A stretch of DNA of 64,000 bases from DASSUW01 sp963811895 (GTDB lineage: Bacteria > Actinomycetota > Thermoleophilia > Solirubrobacterales > Solirubrobacteraceae). The stretch lies in NCBI GenBank assembly GCA_963811895.1, contig CAWETE010000010.1, positions 248,001 through 312,000 on the forward strand, in the 5' to 3' direction. Below are positions 61,298-64,000 of this stretch, piece by piece (position 1 is the first letter of the stretch; each line of letters opens with the position of its first letter). The position numbers and the translations under genes were made by a program. The notes under the pieces were generated by a model. It was given only the letters and a program-made list of their open reading frames with translations. It was not told the origin of the DNA and ran no database searches.

Positions 61298-64000
61298 AGA
61301 CCTGCAGCTCGGCCGCGCGGACGTTGTCGTCCTGCGGGGAGCCGGCGCTGCAGTCGCTGTTGACGCGCGGGTCGTTGTCCTGATCGCCCTGGTACGCCGG
61401 CCCGCCCGTGCACTGGTTGGTGAGCACCCGCAGGCGGACGTGCGTCGCGGTCGTGCGCGGCACGTCGAACGAGCGGATGATCAGCTCCGGCGCCCGTGGC
61501 CGCGGGATCGCCGACGGGAACGCGTCGTCCGGGCTCGTGTACACCGTCGTGAACTGCGACGGCTGCGAGCAGTCCACGGCGCCGCGGGCGTCGCAGGCCA
61601 GCAGCTCGAACTTCCGCAGGGCCGAGAACCGGCTCTGCGACTGGTTGTCCGGCTCGGTCGCGGCCGGGATTCGATGGCGCAGCATGGCGCTGACCTGGAT
61701 GCGGTCGAACGCCTGGCGGGCGCGCGACGGATCCAGGCGCACGGTGACCTGCTTGCCCGCGATCGGCGAGTTGAGCGACGCCCAGTTGGTCATCTCGGTG
61801 TCGTCGATCAGGGCGCCCAGGTTCACGCCGTCTCCGGTCGCCGTCGCGTCGTTCGCGCTCGACGCCAGGTTGAGCGGCATGTTGACCGTGAAGTCACGCA
61901 GCTGGCCGGCGCGCACCGTGAGCGTCGTCCGCACATGGCCGAAGCCGTTGCCGCGGGCGAGCATCTCGTACGTGCCGGGCACGAGCGTGAACACGTCGTC
62001 CAGCGGCGTGGCCGGGTCGGTGTCCGCGACCGGGTTCGCGCGCGCCTCGTAGCGGCCCACGAACAGCTGGGCGGACGCGCCCGACGCGTTGCCGGTCGGG
62101 CGGAACCGGACCGTCGCCTCGTTGGCGTGCGGCGAGTCGAACGCGGGCACGGGATCGAAGTCCTCGTCGCCGTTGCTGCTCGCCGCCTGGCCCAGGCCGC
62201 GCTTGGCGAACGTGTTCCACATGATGTCCTGGTTGACGCCGCTGTTGCGCAGCTGGTCGGCGGCCAGGATGGCGTTCCGGGCGTCGACCATGCTCACGTT
62301 GCCGGTCGCCATCAGCAGCCAGCGCGTCGAACACGAGCTGCATCCAGCGCCGCCCGCCGCTGTCGCCGTAGCGGCCGATGAACGCCTGCCGCAGGTCGTA
62401 GTTGGTCGCGCTCCAGATCTCGCCGTCGGCGTGCACCTGCGTCCGCTGCGTGCAGTTGCCGTCGTTGCAGACGAAGTCGTAGCCGACGTCGGAGTAGTTG
62501 AGCGGGCTGTTGTTCATCCCGTAGTTGCGGATGCCGGCCACCTTGTCGCCGGTCACGTACGGACCGACGGCGAACGGGTTCTCTCCGCCGACCGGCACGA
62601 AACCGCTGCTCGTGCAGGTACTGGATCGCCATCAGGTCCGACCAGCTCTCGCCCATGGCCTGCGGCTGGTTGCCGGACAGGTTCATGTTCGGGCCACCCG
62701 CCATGCGGTTGGAGATCGCGTGGCCGTACTCGTGCGCGATCACCGACATGTCGTAGTCGCCGTCGACGCAGGGCGCGTAGAACGCCGCCGGGATCGGCTG
62801 CCAGAGGTACATGTTCGTGATCGGCAGCTGGCCGTCGGGCAGCGTGAACTGGTTCGCGTTGTTGCGCGCCTGGAAGCCGGGCGGGCCGCCGCTGATGCCG
62901 CCGGCCTGGGCGTTGCCGTGCTCGTGGTCGCCCTCCGCACCGCCGCGGCCGAAGTTGTACGTCTGCATGTTCCACGTCGCCTCGGTGAAGCCGAGGCCGT
63001 ACGACCAGTCGTGCATCCGGTTGTGCATCGCGAACAGGTTCGCCCGCGCCGCGTCGATGTCGTTGCGGGCCGCCGACGCGAACGTCGTCGGGTTGCAGCT
63101 CTGCGTTGAACCACTGGTTCGTCCACGGGTACGTGTACTCGCGGTCGGTCCTGGGCGTCGCCGTGCTCGGGGCCGACCGAGTACCCGATCGTTGCTGTTC
63201 CAGTTGTGCGTGGCGACCGCGTTGTTGCCGCGCGTGGTGAAGGTCGCGAACGGCGGCGAGGTCGCGTTCGTCAGCATGTCCCACGGCAGCGACGCCGGGT
63301 TGTTCAGGACGAGCGTGCAGTTGGTCGTCGCCAGCCAGCACCAGCGCGTGCGCGTGTCGGTGCTCGCGTAGTTCTGGAGCGGCGAGTTCGGGAACACCGT
63401 CCACGTCGGGTTGTCGGCCAGGTGGTCGACCAGGCTCTCGCGGACGAGCACCTCGCCGGTCTCGGCGTCGACGAACGAGCCGAAGCCGTCCTCGCCCTCG
63501 AGCAGCGTTGTCTGCCACGCCAGGCGGACGCCGTCGCGCGGCGTCGGCACGGCCACGAGGCGGGCCTGCGCCGGGCGGTCGAGCCCGCTGGCGTCGAGGA
63601 CGGTCCAGCCGCGCCGCTGGCGGGCGTTGCCGAGCGTCCCCTCGCTCATCCGCGCGTCGTCCGCCGCCGCGCGGACGGCGGCCGCGGCGCCGATCTCCCG
63701 GGCGCCGGTGACGTCGTCGTCCTGGGCGAGCGACGAAGACACATAGGCGACCCGGCCGTCCTTGACGCCGATGGCGATCAGGCCGTCGTGGCCGGCGGCG
63801 ACGCCGTCGAAGGTCTGGCGCAGCAGCACGGCGTGGTCGGTGACGGTCACCAGCTCGAGGTCGGTCGCGCCGATGCCCAGCAGCGCGCGGTTGCGCGCGA
63901 TCCACTGGCGCGCCGCGGTCTCCTGGTCGGACGAGAGCCCGGTGGCCAGGTAGCCGCTGTTGGGTGACGACCGCCTGCGGCGTTCCAAATCGGTTCCACG
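61290..64000 (-). CDS. M36 (fungalysin-like) metalloprotease, 5' end missing, several frame breaks
   Basis: The gene enters from the right edge and ends at 61290. Family blocks appear in order but in different frames: RFGTPQAVV and NSGYLATGLSSDQETAARQW at the edge, the zinc motif HEYGHAISNRM (around 62725), the zinc Glu in AMGESWSDLMA, then FVPVGGENPFAVGPYVTGDK, YGDSGGRRWMQLVFD and a beta-sandwich C terminus. Slips are near 62322, 62606, 63100-63185 (several) and 63965. At the first two, deleting one base restores the family sequence. The enzyme should be secreted, with a propeptide at the N terminus. With so many breaks, a true pseudogene cannot be excluded. Confidence 0.75.

Overview
The window is high-GC (about 70% or more by eye) actinobacterial chromosome. 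Gene content (form I CO dehydrogenase, a ParA-FtsZ pair, a c-di-AMP riboswitch ahead of an Rpf-like gene, a DUF559/AbiEi-type protein) and promoters of the TTGACA - 17/18 nt - TAGGnT type point to a soil Thermoleophilia/Solirubrobacterales-like organism. That placement is inference. Genes are packed with ATGA, GTGA or TTGA start/stop overlaps, so long transcription units are likely. I saw no tRNA, rRNA, CRISPR array, transposase or phage gene, and no stretch over 300 bases without a gene.

Region 1 (1-11853, mostly minus strand) is an aerobic CO dehydrogenase locus. From high to low coordinates it reads XdhC/CoxI-like protein, MocA-like cytidylyltransferase, five small single-span membrane proteins, coxM, coxS, coxL, coxD, coxE, a stand-alone CoxL-like domain and, beyond an opposing YceI gene, coxG and a zinc ribbon. 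CoxL carries the form I loop AYRCSFR. The five membrane proteins have no family I recognise and are my best candidate for an undescribed accessory module.

Region 2 (11854-20951): a DUF559 protein bounded by two related palindromes, a methyltransferase pair, parA-ftsZ, a gamma-glutamyltransferase, a diguanylate cyclase, a 151-bp inverted-repeat element, a DUF1707 protein, a ROK kinase and a decayed SDR gene.

Region 3 (20945-40839) is carbohydrate metabolism. Three promoters at 20945, 33226 and 40839 share one layout and a TTGTCTAGACAA-like operator: they drive an oxidoreductase/SIS/CUT2 transporter operon, an oxidoreductase/isomerase/dehydrogenase/HAD/DUF4432 operon, and an SDR/SMP-30/GntR operon. 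The GntR (HutC-type) protein of the third unit is the obvious candidate regulator of all three. A TetR gene, a tandem array of palindromes and a 590-residue membrane protein lie in between.

Region 4 (40813-64000): TusA-like and DsrE-like genes, an ankyrin protein, a Na+/H+ antiporter, a second 151-bp element, a Lon-domain protein, FKBP, a polyamine-type ABC transporter, a GH57 protein, the c-di-AMP riboswitch with a resuscitation-factor-like gene, proline racemase and OCD-family genes, MeaB, an alditol oxidase-like enzyme, an acyl-CoA dehydrogenase, TauE and an M36 metalloprotease running off the end.

Caution: about a dozen otherwise well-conserved genes have broken frames. In most, removing a single base restores the family sequence, which looks more like insertion-type sequence error than decay. 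I annotate these as single genes with the break noted.
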